Translations under genes and position numbers: made by a program
Shown: in pieces, positions 57,088 to 64,000 of the stretch
Position numbering within the stretch: position 1 is the first letter of the stretch
Layout of the letters: the number at the start of each line of letters is the position of its first letter
Notes under the pieces: model-generated
What the model saw: the letters and a program-made list of their open reading frames with translations, nothing else
Told to the model about the DNA's origin: nothing
The model's database searches: none
NCBI GenBank assembly: GCA_963663395.1
Contig: OY760226.1
Location: 62,001-126,000 of the forward strand
Direction: 5' to 3'
DNA from: Azophilus sp963663395
Lineage (GTDB): Bacteria > Pseudomonadota > Gammaproteobacteria > Pseudomonadales > Azotimanducaceae
DNA: 64,000 nt

Positions 57088-59121
57088 ATGATGGACATGA
57101 ATCTGTTGCCGCCCCTTCTGGGCGTTCTCGGGATGGTCGTGGCGGTGATCATCTACGGCCTGGTCAAGCGCTACGACGAAGGCGAGCCCGCCATCAAGAA
57201 GATCGCCGACGCCATCCATGACGGCGCCATGGTGTTCATGCGGCGCGAGTACACGATGCTCGCCCTGTTCGCCGCCGGTCTTCTGGTGCTGCTGTTCGTG
57301 TCCGGGCTCGGCATCGAGACTGTCTGGGCATTCGTCGCCGGCGCCCTGTCCTCGGCCGGCGCCGGTTGGTTCGGCATGTATACCGCCACCAAGGCCAATG
57401 TACGCACCACCACGGCCGCGCACACGGACGGGGCGGCCGCGGCGCTGTCCGTCGCCTTCTTCGGCGGGTCGATCATGGGGCTTGCGGTCGCTTCCCTCGG
57501 CCTCATGGGCCTGGGCATCGTCTACTATTTCTTCGGCGGCGACCCGGAAACCGCGCACCATATCCACGGTTTCGGCATGGGCGCCTCCACGGTCGCGCTG
57601 TTCTCCCGGGTCGGGGGCGGCATCTACACCAAGAGCGCCGATGTGGGCGCAGACCTGGTGGGCAAGGTGGAAGCCGGCATTCCGGAGGACGACCCGCGCA
57701 ATCCGGGCGTCATTGCAGACAACGTGGGTGACAACGTGGGCGATGTCGCCGGCATGGGCTCTGACATCTTCGAGTCCTACTGCGGTTCCATGATCGCAAC
57801 CATCGCCATCGCAGCCACCCTTGCCGCCGCCGCGGTCGGCTCGCTGGCGCCCGGCATGTCCGAGGGCGACGGCAAGGCCGCCCTGATGTTCCTGCCCCTG
57901 GCGCTGGCCTCAACCGGCCTGATCTGCTCCATCATCGGCATCGCCATCGTCCGCTCCCGCTCCAATTCCACGCCGGCCCTGGCGCTGCGCATCGGCATGG
58001 TGGGCACGCCCATCCTGTTCATCATCGCTTCCTGGTTCGTGATCGATTCGGTCGGCATCTCGGACAACGTCTGGTGGTCGGTCATCTTCGGTTCCGTGGG
58101 CGGGGTCATCATCGGGTTGACCACGGAGTACTACACCTCCTCCAAGCCCGTGGTGCGCATCGCCAAGGCCGGAGAAACCGGATCCGCCACCGTGATGATT
58201 ACCGGCCTCGCCGTCGGCATGCAGTCGGTGGTGATTCCGCTGCTCGCCATCTGCGCCATCATCTATGTATCGACCAGCCTGGCCGGGCTTTACGGAGTGG
58301 GTATCGCCGCGGTCGGCCTGCTGGCCACCGTCGGCATGACCATGGCCGTCGACGCCTACGGGCCCGTGGCGGACAACGCCGGCGGCATCGCCGAGATGGG
58401 CGGCCTCGGTGAGGAAACCCGCAAGATCACCGACTCGCTCGATGAACTCGGCAACACCACCGCCGCCATGGGCAAGGGATTCGCCATCGGGGCGGCGGCG
58501 CTCGCGGCACTCGCCATCATCGCCGCCTTCGTCGAAACCGTTTCCTACAACCGCGGCGGCGAGTTCCTGCTGCACATCGGCAACCCCGACGTGCTGGTCG
58601 GCCTATTCATCGGCGGCCTGGTGCCCTTCCTGATCGCCAGCGTCACCATGACCGCGGTGGGCGACGCGGCCATGGAAATGATCCAGGAAATCCGTCGCCA
58701 GTTTCGCGAGATTCCCGGCCTCCTCGAAGGCAAGGCCGAACCCGATACGGGCAAGTGCATCGACATCGCCACCTCGGCGGCGCTGAAGCGCATGCTGCTG
58801 CCCGGCGCCATCGCCGTGGCCGTACCGCCCGTGGTGGGCTTCGGCATCAGCGCCGAAGCGCTCGGCGGCACCCTTGGCGGCGGCCTGCTCGGCTGCGTGC
58901 TGCTGGCGCTCACCATGGCCAACGCCGGCGGCGCCTGGGACAACGCGAAAAAGTACGTCGAAAAAGGCAATCTCGGCGGCAAGGGCTCAGATGTTCACGC
59001 CGCCACCGTGGTGGGCGACACCGTCGGAGATCCCTTCAAGGACACCTCCGGCCCAAGCATGAACATCCTCATCAACGTGATGGCGATCGTCTCGCTGGTA
59101 ATCGCGCCGCTGCTGGCCTGA
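57088..59121 (+). CDS. hppA: membrane-bound ion-translocating pyrophosphatase
   Basis: 677 residues and about 16 transmembrane helices. The PPi/Mg site is 'YTKSADVGADLVGKVEAGIPEDDPRNPGVIADNVGDNVGDVAGMGSDIFESY', with the C-terminal Asp-rich 'GSDVHAATVVGDTVGDPFKDTSGPSMNILI'. The K+-selectivity motif reads 'GNTTAAMGKGFAIG', with Ala where K+-independent enzymes have Lys, so a K+-dependent type is predicted. That leaves open whether it moves H+ or Na+. It stores the energy of PPi as an ion gradient. The PPi-type phosphofructokinase is convergent at 59204, so the two form a PPi-metabolism pair. Confidence 0.96.
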   Translation: MMDMNLLPPLLGVLGMVVAVIIYGLVKRYDEGEPAIKKIADAIHDGAMVFMRREYTMLALFAAGLLVLLFVSGLGIETVWAFVAGALSSAGAGWFGMYTATKANVRTTTAAHTDGAAAALSVAFFGGSIMGLAVASLGLMGLGIVYYFFGGDPETAHHIHGFGMGASTVALFSRVGGGIYTKSADVGADLVGKVEAGIPEDDPRNPGVIADNVGDNVGDVAGMGSDIFESYCGSMIATIAIAATLAAAAVGSLAPGMSEGDGKAALMFLPLALASTGLICSIIGIAIVRSRSNSTPALALRIGMVGTPILFIIASWFVIDSVGISDNVWWSVIFGSVGGVIIGLTTEYYTSSKPVVRIAKAGETGSATVMITGLAVGMQSVVIPLLAICAIIYVSTSLAGLYGVGIAAVGLLATVGMTMAVDAYGPVADNAGGIAEMGGLGEETRKITDSLDELGNTTAAMGKGFAIGAAALAALAIIAAFVETVSYNRGGEFLLHIGNPDVLVGLFIGGLVPFLIASVTMTAVGDAAMEMIQEIRRQFREIPGLLEGKAEPDTGKCIDIATSAALKRMLLPGAIAVAVPPVVGFGISAEALGGTLGGGLLGCVLLALTMANAGGAWDNAKKYVEKGNLGGKGSDVHAATVVGDTVGDPFKDTSGPSMNILINVMAIVSLVIAPLLA

Positions 59122-59154
59122 CCTGATTCAACTGCCGTCCGGACCGGCCCGGCG

Positions 59155-59187
59155 GTCGGCGTAACGCAGGCATGCGCTACGCCCGAC
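59155..59187. terminator. bidirectional hairpin between hppA and phosphofructokinase
   Basis: GTCGGCGTAACGC pairs with GCGCTACGCCCGAC, with a short CAGGCAT loop. No T-run is present on either side. It lies in the 82-bp convergent spacer. Confidence 0.45.
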
Positions 59188-59203
59188 CTGTAATGCCGGC
59201 CGG

Positions 59204-60463
59204 CTACAGGGGGAAGGGCTCGAGCTTCTTCGCCACCAGTTTGTTCTGCAACGAAACGTAGCAGGGCATACCGTCCCTGTAGGGCGGATAGTCTTCCCCG
59301 GCAATCAGCGGCGCGAGATAGCGGCGCGCTTTTGCGGTGATCCCGAAACCGTCCGCGCTGACGTAGCTCTTCGGCATCTTGCGCTCGACATTGGCCACCC
59401 TGGAGAGCTTCACCTCGCCGATCTTCCAGCGATAAGGCTCATCGCTGGTGCGCACCACCGTGGGCATGACCGCATTCTTGCCCGCCAGCGCGAACTCCAC
59501 GGCGGCCCTGCCCATCGCATAGGCCTGCTCCGCATCGTTGGCCGAGGCGACATGGCGCGCCGAGCGTTGCAGGTAATCGGCCACCGCCCAGTGATATTTG
59601 TAGCCGAGACCGGCCTTGACGATGTTGGCGAGCGCCGGGGCCACGCCGCCGAGCTGGGTATGTCCGAAGGCATCCTTGCCGCCCGCATCCGCCAGGAAAA
59701 CGCCGTCGGCATAGCGCGCCCCCTCCGAAACCACGATCACGCAGTAGCCGCACGCCGCCACCGTCTTCTTCACCTTCGCGAGCAGCGCCGCCTCGTCGAA
59801 CGGCACCTCCGGAAAGACGATGAGATGAGGCGGGTCGCCGCGCTTTTCCCGGGCCAGCGCCGAGGCCGCTGCAATCCACCCGGCGTGACGGCCCATCACC
59901 TCCAGGATGAATACCTTCGTGGACGTGGAGCACATGGAGGCCACGTCCAGGGCCGCCTCGCGGGTCGACACGGCGACATACTTGGCGACAGACCCGAAAC
60001 CGGGGCAGGAATCGGTGAACGGCAGGTCGTTGTCCACGGTTTTCGGAATACCGATGCAGACCATGGGATAGCCGAGGCGCGAACCGAGCTGCGTCACCTT
60101 GTTGGCCGTGTCCTGGGAGTCACCGCCGCCGTTGTAGAAGAAGAAGCGGATATCGTGCGCGGCGAACACCTCGATGAGCCGCCGGTACTCCCGTTCGTTG
60201 TCCTCGATGGCACCGAGCTTGTAGCGGCATGAACCGAATGCGCCGCCCGGCGTGTGGCGCAGGCCGGCAATCGTTTCGTCCGCCTCGAGGCTGGTGTCGA
60301 TGAGTTCCTCCGCAAGGGCGCCGATGATGCCGTTCCTGCCTGCAAACACCTTGCCGATTCTGTCGGGGTGCTTGCGCGCCGTCTCGATCAGGCCGCAGGC
60401 AGTTGCGTTGATGACCGCGGTTACCCCGCCCGATTGCGCATAAAAGGCATTGGCTTGCGCCAT
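59204..60463 (-). CDS. pfp: pyrophosphate-type 6-phosphofructokinase
   Basis: 419 residues. 'GGVTAVINATACGLIETARKHPDRIGKVFAGRNGIIGALAEELID' begins the fold. 'FFYNGGGDSQDTANKVTQLG' has Asp in the position that selects PPi over ATP, and 'GIPKTVDNDLPFTDSCPGFGSVAKY' and 'EVMGRHAGWIAAASAL' are the catalytic and substrate motifs. It makes fructose 1,6-bisphosphate from fructose 6-phosphate and PPi, reversibly. The ATG at 60463 follows GGAGAACG. It is convergent with hppA, and the shared PPi link fits. Confidence 0.92.
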   Translation of the reverse strand: MAQANAFYAQSGGVTAVINATACGLIETARKHPDRIGKVFAGRNGIIGALAEELIDTSLEADETIAGLRHTPGGAFGSCRYKLGAIEDNEREYRRLIEVFAAHDIRFFFYNGGGDSQDTANKVTQLGSRLGYPMVCIGIPKTVDNDLPFTDSCPGFGSVAKYVAVSTREAALDVASMCSTSTKVFILEVMGRHAGWIAAASALAREKRGDPPHLIVFPEVPFDEAALLAKVKKTVAACGYCVIVVSEGARYADGVFLADAGGKDAFGHTQLGGVAPALANIVKAGLGYKYHWAVADYLQRSARHVASANDAEQAYAMGRAAVEFALAGKNAVMPTVVRTSDEPYRWKIGEVKLSRVANVERKMPKSYVSADGFGITAKARRYLAPLIAGEDYPPYRDGMPCYVSLQNKLVAKKLEPFPL

Positions 60464-60547
60464 CTGATTCGTTCTCCGGTGGATCAACCGCCATTGTAAT
60501 CGGAAACCGGTGCGCCGAAACGCAAGCAACGTGTCGGACAGGACACC

Positions 60548-60630
60548 AACGGGGCGATGCCCCAGCCCTACGTGAAAACAGTGACCGGGAAGGATTTGAC
60601 TCATTTGAGGTCCTTGTCCGCGAATAAGAG
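60548..60630 (+). promoter_or_regulatory. leader element copy 2 (frame-shifted micro-ORF)
   Basis: GGGGC-GAT-GCCCC (60551-60563), then GTG at 60581 and 51 bp almost identical to copies 1, 3 and 4. One base is missing after GGGAAGGA, so the DSF reading frame is broken in this copy. It ends 44 bp before the MFS gene. Confidence 0.6.
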
Positions 60631-60674
60631 AACAAGCTGGGATAACATCGCCACGCCTACGTCAGGTAACCGGG

Positions 60675-62093
60675 ATGACCCAGCCCACTCCCAGGCAGCC
60701 CATCAGCCGCGCGCGCATGGCTCTTTACGGCGCCGTGAACCTGCCGACCTCGGTCGTCGGCCTGCCGATCTCGATCTACATTCCGGCGTTCTACTCCGAG
60801 AATCTCGGGCTCTCCCTCGCCGCCGTGGGGGCACTGATCGCCTTGTCGCGGTTGACCGATGTGGTGACGGACCCGGCCATCGGCATCCTGTCCGACCGGT
60901 GGCAGACGCCGTTCGGGCGCCGGAAGCCGTGGATGGTGGTGGGCACGCCGCTCAAGGTTCTGTCGCTGTGGATGCTCTTTGTGCCGTACAGCGACTTTTC
61001 CGTCTCTCTGTGGTCCGCGCTCGGCGGCAGCGGCGTCGGCAACCTGTACCTGTTCGTCTGGATCAGCCTGCTCTACCTGGGTTTCACCCTGGTGGACCTG
61101 CCGTATCGCGCCTGGGGGGCGGAAATGTCTCCCGATTACCACGAGCGCTCGCGCATCACCGGCTGGCGGGAGGCCTTTGGCTACGGCGGCACGATGCTGT
61201 CGCTGCTCATTCCGCTGGCGATTGCCTACGGCCTGACGCAACCGGGGGCGGAGAACGCGTTGTTCGGCGTCGCGCTGGCGGTATTGCTGTTGATGCCGAT
61301 CATGAGCGCGCCGGCGATCCTGTTCGTGAAGGAAGCCCCGCCGCGGGCAAGGGCCCACAAGTCGGTCGGCTGGAGGCAGGGCTTGCGCATCGTCTGGCGC
61401 AACGGCCCTTTCCGCCGCCTGGTAGTGTGTTTCATGTTCTTCGTCGTGGCGATCAGCATGACGGCTTCGATGTCGTTCTTCTTCGTTCGGCGGGTCATGG
61501 AAGAGCCTTTCGAACGTTACGCCCTCTACATCCTCGCCTACTACCTGGCCAGCACGGCCGCCATTCCGGCCTGGTTCGCGATCTCCAGGAAAATCGGCAA
61601 ACACCGCACGGTCGTGCTGGGCATCGGCTGGCTGTCGCTGTGGAGCGCGTCCATACCGCTGCTCGGGCCCGATCAACTGGACATCTTCCTGGTTCTGATG
61701 CTGTTCAAGGGCTCGGCGGTCGGCTCGCTGGTGTTCCTGCCCACGTCCATGGCTGCGGACATCGTCGACCTCGACACCCTGCGCACCCGCCAGCAACGCA
61801 CCGGCCTCTATTTCTCCCTGTGGGGGATGGTGAACAAGGGCGCCGCGGCGCTCGGCATCTTCATGGCCACCGCGACCGTCGCCTGGTTCGGCTTCGACCC
61901 GGCCAGCGACGCCAACAGCGATACAGCCAAGCTCGCCCTGGCCTGCATGTACTCGGTGATTCCCGCGGCGATCGCCTGCATCGCCCTGCCGATGCTGTGG
62001 AACTATCCCCTGACCCACGAGCGCCAGGAACGCATGCGCGCGCACATCGAGCGGCGCGACGCCCGGTTGCCGCCGGTGGTGCAGGGCGGCTGA
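60675..62093 (+). CDS. MFS transporter, GPH type
   Basis: 472 residues and 12 spans. 'LSRLTDVVTDPAIGILSDRWQTPFGRRKPWMVVGTPL' is the GPH signature, followed by 'LVDLPYRAWGAEMSPDYHERSRITGWREAFGYGGTMLSLL' and 'MAADIVDLDTLRTRQQRTGLYFSLWGMVNKGAAALGIF'. It is the second GPH-type carrier in the window. Its substrate is unknown. It lies 10 bp before mpl, but functional links between them are not obvious. A leader element lies just upstream. Confidence 0.85.
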   Translation: MTQPTPRQPISRARMALYGAVNLPTSVVGLPISIYIPAFYSENLGLSLAAVGALIALSRLTDVVTDPAIGILSDRWQTPFGRRKPWMVVGTPLKVLSLWMLFVPYSDFSVSLWSALGGSGVGNLYLFVWISLLYLGFTLVDLPYRAWGAEMSPDYHERSRITGWREAFGYGGTMLSLLIPLAIAYGLTQPGAENALFGVALAVLLLMPIMSAPAILFVKEAPPRARAHKSVGWRQGLRIVWRNGPFRRLVVCFMFFVVAISMTASMSFFFVRRVMEEPFERYALYILAYYLASTAAIPAWFAISRKIGKHRTVVLGIGWLSLWSASIPLLGPDQLDIFLVLMLFKGSAVGSLVFLPTSMAADIVDLDTLRTRQQRTGLYFSLWGMVNKGAAALGIFMATATVAWFGFDPASDANSDTAKLALACMYSVIPAAIACIALPMLWNYPLTHERQERMRAHIERRDARLPPVVQGG

Positions 62094-62103
62094 GGAGCCG
62101 GGC

Positions 62104-63495
62104 GTGCGGATCTACTTTCTCGGCATCGGCGGCACCCTGATGGGCAGTCTCGCGCAGCTTGCCCGGGAATCGGGGCACGATGTGTACGGCTCCGACGGGC
62201 CGATCTACCCGCCGATGAGCGAGCAGCTGTCCGCTGCCGGCATCGAGGTGCACGAGGGTTTCGACCCGGGCCATCTGGAACCGCCGCCGGACCTTGTGGT
62301 CGTCGGCAATGCCCGGCTGCCGCGGGGAACGCAGTCCGTGGAATGCGTGTTGAACAGCGGCGTGCCCTATACGTCCGGTGCCGAGTGGTTGGGCAACGCC
62401 GTATTGCCGGACCGCTGGACGCTGGCCGTTGCCGGAACCCACGGCAAGACGACCACAGCCAGCATGCTGGCCTGGATTCTCGAGTGCGCGGGGCTCGCGC
62501 CGGGCTACCTGATCGGCGGGGTGCCCCGCAACTTCGACCGTTCCGCCCGCCTCGGCAGCGGCCCGTTTTTCGTGGTGGAAGCGGACGAATACGACACCTC
62601 CTATTTCGACCGGCGTTCCAAGTTCGTTCATTACAGGCCGCGAACACTGGTCATCAACAACCTTGAGTTCGATCACGCCGACATTTTTCCCGACCTCGGC
62701 GCCATCCAGACACAGTTTCATCACCTGCTGCGAGCCGTGCCCGGCAAGGGCCTGATCGTGGCGCCGGGCAGCGACCTGGCCGTCGACGACGTGCTGCACA
62801 TGGGGTGCTGGACGCCGGTGGCCCGTTTCGGCGACGCGCCGCCGAGCCGGCCGACGGACCAGGACACCGGCGAACTCTGGTCCGCCCGGAACGCTTCTGC
62901 GGACGGCAGCGCGTTTGATGTCATTCTTCGCGGCGAACCCGTGGGCCGGGTAGCCTGGAAGCTGCTCGGCGATCACAACGTGGCCAATGCCTTGAGCGCC
63001 CTTGCGGCTGCCCGGCACGCCGGGGTAGCTCCTTCATTGGCCGTCGATGCGCTGAACCGCTTCGCCGGGGTCAAGCGGCGCCTTGAGGTGCTGGCCGAAG
63101 TCGGCGAGGTAGTCGTCTACGATGACTTCGCGCACCACCCCACCGCGATACGAACCACGCTTCAGGGCTTGCGCAACCGGGTGGGCGACGATGAAATTCT
63201 CGCCATCGTCGAGCCGCGCACCCATACGATGTCACTGGGCACCCTGCGCGACGAACTCACCACCTGCTGCGGGGCCGCCGACAGCGCCTTCTGGTTCCGC
63301 GGCGAGAACATCAGGTGGGACCTGGCGGAGGTGGTTTCGAACTGCGTGGTTCCCGCGCGCCTGTTCGACGACCTCGACAGCCTCATGGGGGCGGTGGCCC
63401 AACTGCCGCGCCGGCGACGGCATGTGGTCATCCTCTCCAACGGCGGATTCCAGGGCATTCACCGGAAACTGCCCGGGATACTGCGGGGTTGCTGA
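62104..63495 (+). CDS. mpl: UDP-N-acetylmuramate:L-Ala-gamma-D-Glu-meso-DAP ligase
   Basis: 463 residues, Mur-ligase family, peptidoglycan recycling. 'MRIYFLGIGGTLMGSLAQLARESGHDVYGSDGPIYPPMSEQL' is the N-domain, 'LAVAGTHGKTTTASMLAWILECAG' the P-loop, 'EADEYDTSYFDRRSKFVHYRP' the Mpl-specific Glu/Asp motif, and 'VYDDFAHHPTAI' the DFAHHP signature. It reattaches recycled tripeptide to UDP-MurNAc. The start is GTG at 62104. It lies just after the GPH-type carrier. Confidence 0.95.
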   Translation: MRIYFLGIGGTLMGSLAQLARESGHDVYGSDGPIYPPMSEQLSAAGIEVHEGFDPGHLEPPPDLVVVGNARLPRGTQSVECVLNSGVPYTSGAEWLGNAVLPDRWTLAVAGTHGKTTTASMLAWILECAGLAPGYLIGGVPRNFDRSARLGSGPFFVVEADEYDTSYFDRRSKFVHYRPRTLVINNLEFDHADIFPDLGAIQTQFHHLLRAVPGKGLIVAPGSDLAVDDVLHMGCWTPVARFGDAPPSRPTDQDTGELWSARNASADGSAFDVILRGEPVGRVAWKLLGDHNVANALSALAAARHAGVAPSLAVDALNRFAGVKRRLEVLAEVGEVVVYDDFAHHPTAIRTTLQGLRNRVGDDEILAIVEPRTHTMSLGTLRDELTTCCGAADSAFWFRGENIRWDLAEVVSNCVVPARLFDDLDSLMGAVAQLPRRRRHVVILSNGGFQGIHRKLPGILRGC

Positions 63496-63620
63496 CCGAT
63501 TCGCCTCGCCCGGCCACAATCCGGTGATTGGACAATGACTGCGCTCAGGCCGTCTCCTTATCGGCCCTCGTCAGAGGATACGGGTTAAAATGCAATCACC
63601 GCCGGGAGGCAGGCGCTGCT

Positions 63621-63818
63621 TTGAAAACTTCCACCTTCCTGACCATTGCCCTCGTCGCCGGGTCCTTCCTCGGCCTCATCGGACTCGTCATCTACCTGGC
63701 CGCGACGGATGTGGTGAGCCGGCAGATGGCCATCCTGCTGGTCGTTTCGCTGCTCGGCTGTTACATCGGTTTCGGAATACTGATCGGGGTCTACCGCCTG
63801 ATCAACAAACTGGATTGA
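63621..63818 (+). CDS. small two-helix membrane protein of unknown function
   Basis: 65 residues starting at TTG (63621), after GGGAGGCAGG. Two hydrophobic helices: 'FLTIALVAGSFLGLIGLVIYLAA' and 'ILLVVSLLGCYIGFGILIGVYRLI'. The frame continues upstream to an ATG at 63528, but that part is hydrophilic and overlaps the spacer after mpl. No family is recognised. It is convergent with the FadE-like gene at 63823. Confidence 0.6.
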   Translation: MKTSTFLTIALVAGSFLGLIGLVIYLAATDVVSRQMAILLVVSLLGCYIGFGILIGVYRLINKLD

Positions 63819-63822
63819 TTCA

Positions 63823-64000
63823 CTAGAATGCCGCCTCCTCGAAACCCATGAGCGAATCGGTATCCGCCAGCACGCTCGCCTCGAGCCCCAGGGTTTTCGG
63901 CAGCAGGCGGGCATAGAAGAAGTCTGCGGTCCGGCGCTTCGCCCGGCCGAATTCGTCATTACCCGAAACTTCCGCCATGCGCGCCCACAACCAGGCGTAG
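63823..64000 (-). CDS. acyl-CoA dehydrogenase (FadE-like), C-terminal fragment cut by window end
   Basis: The last 58 residues and stop: 'YAWLWARMAEVSGNDEF', then 'AKRRTADFFYARLLPKTLGLEASVLADTDSLMGFEEAAF'. This is the C-terminal helical bundle of the long (about 590-residue) acyl-CoA dehydrogenases. The 5' part lies beyond the window. Confidence 0.8.
   Translation of the reverse strand, partial: YAWLWARMAEVSGNDEFGRAKRRTADFFYARLLPKTLGLEASVLADTDSLMGFEEAAF

Noticed and set aside
1..64000. tRNA, rRNA, CRISPR array, phage
   Set aside because: No clover-leaf with a TTCGAAT arm, no rRNA-like stretch, no regularly spaced repeats and no phage structural genes were seen on either strand.

Overview
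The window is 64 kb of GC-rich, densely coding chromosome, most likely from an uncultured or little-studied gammaproteobacterium. Supporting marks are an NrdA with two ATP-cones and a C-terminal CEAC tail, proteins with DUF2333 and DUF349 domains, Mpl, a PhoP/PhoQ-type two-component system, and a block (dsbD-like, aroQ, accB, purH, purD) in the gene order known from Pseudomonas. No rRNA, tRNA, prophage or CRISPR array was seen. There is one insertion sequence (IS1380 family).

Layout. 0-12 kb: catabolic and transport genes (carboxymuconolactone-decarboxylase-like protein, two MFS carriers, quinone reductase, DUF3604 protein, PhyH dioxygenase, APH-type kinase, acyl-CoA synthetase). 12-13.5 kb: a MerR-family regulator flanked on each side by a predicted small RNA with C/U-rich loops. 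13.5-21 kb: a second APH-type kinase, nitroreductase, enoyl-CoA hydratase, acyl-CoA dehydrogenase, M48 lipoprotein protease, phosphotriesterase-family hydrolase and a second PhyH. 21-28 kb: glpK, nrdA, nrdB and an orphan antitoxin-like HTH gene. 28-33 kb: Vgb-like propeller, alpha/beta hydrolase, acyl-CoA dehydrogenase plus an internally deleted relative, enoyl-CoA hydratase and a double-CDGSH protein. 33-40.5 kb: DUF349 protein and three transporters. 40.5-42 kb: the IS. 42-50 kb: PepSY/response-regulator/histidine-kinase operon, glycine-zipper protein, glycerate-kinase-like protein, dinG and a cNMP-binding protein. 50-55 kb: purD, purH, a truncated zinc-ribbon protein, accB, aroQ and a DsbD N-domain. 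55-64 kb: lipoprotein, DUF2333, hppA, PPi-type phosphofructokinase, MFS, mpl, a small membrane protein and the end of a FadE-like gene.

How the genes work together. The first 33 kb suggests activation (AMP-ligase), phosphorylation (APH kinases), dehydrogenation and hydration of acyl-CoA substrates that are imported or oxygenated by neighbouring proteins. hppA and the PPi-type phosphofructokinase form a pyrophosphate-linked energy pair.

Most unusual: (1) two related small-RNA candidates flanking the MerR gene, with GTAC motifs at all three promoters; (2) a family of about 90-bp elements (four good copies, one diverged), most of them ending at a gene start, three with an intact 15-21-codon GTG reading frame sharing DSFxxLxRE, one of which overlaps the dinG start codon; (3) a 236-bp highly structured intergenic repeat in two copies; (4) a palindromic repeat that carries the stop codons of two convergent genes; (5) an eroded dsbD-aroQ-accB-purHD block lacking accC, prmA and fis.
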